NCBI GenBank assembly: GCA_013041925.1
Contig: JABDRB010000006.1
Location: forward strand, 1 to 64,000
From: Akkermansiaceae bacterium
GTDB taxonomy: Bacteria > Verrucomicrobiota > Verrucomicrobiia > Verrucomicrobiales > Akkermansiaceae
Direction: 5' to 3'
DNA length: 64,000 nucleotides
Shown: positions 63,920 to 64,000 of the stretch, in pieces
Position numbering within the stretch: position 1 is the first letter of the stretch
Layout: every line of letters begins with the position of its first letter
Notes under the pieces: generated by a model
What the model saw: the letters and a program-made list of their open reading frames with translations, nothing else
Database searches by the model: none
Told to the model about the DNA's origin: nothing
Translations under genes and position numbers: made by a program

Positions 63920-64000
63920 TTATTTATTTAATGCCTCTGCGTGTTTCTCTTGGTATTTTTTGAACCACACACCGTAAACATAAATCATCATCGCTGAAAA
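63920..64000 (-). CDS. C-terminal end of a probable transporter (partial)
   Basis: The last 26 codons of a gene that continues beyond the window end. The readable part begins FSAMMIYVYGVWF (hydrophobic) and ends with a charged tail KKYQEKHAEALNK, typical of the last transmembrane helix and cytosolic tail of a sodium/sugar symporter or MFS transporter. The stop codon is at 63920. Its GTG-start neighbour begins 20 nt downstream. Family assignment is uncertain because only the end is visible. Confidence 0.5.
   Translation of the reverse strand, partial: FSAMMIYVYGVWFKKYQEKHAEALNK

Overview
The window reads as a chromosomal segment of a marine, polysaccharide-degrading member of the Verrucomicrobiota, probably Verrucomicrobiales. 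I infer this from the gene content: five secreted Cys-type sulfatases, PmoA-like (DUF6807), GH2 and GH36 enzymes, a sialate O-acetylesterase, an L-rhamnose cassette, a eukaryotic-type HisA, an ECF sigma factor paired with a Ser/Thr kinase carrying PEGA and FGE-fold domains, a histone-H1-like/DksA fusion, and gene leaders that mostly lack Shine-Dalgarno sequences. No rRNA, CRISPR array, transposase or phage gene was seen. There is one tRNA gene, tRNA-Arg(ACG).

Layout. 0-9.6 kb: a sodium/solute symporter with its small DUF4212 partner, sufT, then mtfA, hisA and aat on the minus strand, a secreted hypothetical protein, rplI with its own promoter and terminator, a lipase-like hydrolase overlapping a SirB1-type transglutaminase-like protein, and a PDZ protein. 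9.7-11.2 kb: an anti-sigma-like membrane protein and an ECF sigma factor, probably controlling the PDZ protein. 11.4-21.7 kb: a glycan-degradation block of three sulfatases, a PmoA-like protein, a VWA protein and a GH2 beta-galactosidase. 21.9-28.4 kb: an HTH regulator divergent from a lysine 2,3-aminomutase, the tRNA-Arg, and a 1438-residue one-module NRPS with the order formyltransferase, relic condensation C-lobe, adenylation, PCP, thioesterase. 28.6-37.8 kb: rhaT divergent from rhaA-rhaB, a Gfo/Idh/MocA oxidoreductase, a fourth sulfatase and a GH36 alpha-galactosidase. 38-46.3 kb: a hydrolase, an OsmC protein, the sensor kinase and its sigma factor, a DEAD-box helicase, ruvC, another oxidoreductase and pdxH. 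46.5-57.3 kb: gspE-gspF, a hypothetical, folE2, rpmG-rpsR, the H1/DksA fusion, a thioredoxin-fold lipoprotein, yqgE and trkA-trkH. 57.4-64 kb: trxB, a secreted prenyltransferase-like repeat protein, a fifth sulfatase, a sialate O-acetylesterase, an SGNH hydrolase and the tail of a probable transporter.

How they may work together. Sulfatases, GH2, GH36 and the esterase would strip sulfate, galactose and acetyl groups from a sulfated polysaccharide. RhaT, RhaA and RhaB would take up and process released L-rhamnose, and the oxidoreductases may handle modified sugars. The two sigma-factor loci look like envelope or ligand-sensing switches. The most unusual single gene is the NRPS: its promoter overlaps a perfect palindrome, its leader is purine-rich unlike its neighbours, and its condensation domain appears to have lost the catalytic lobe.
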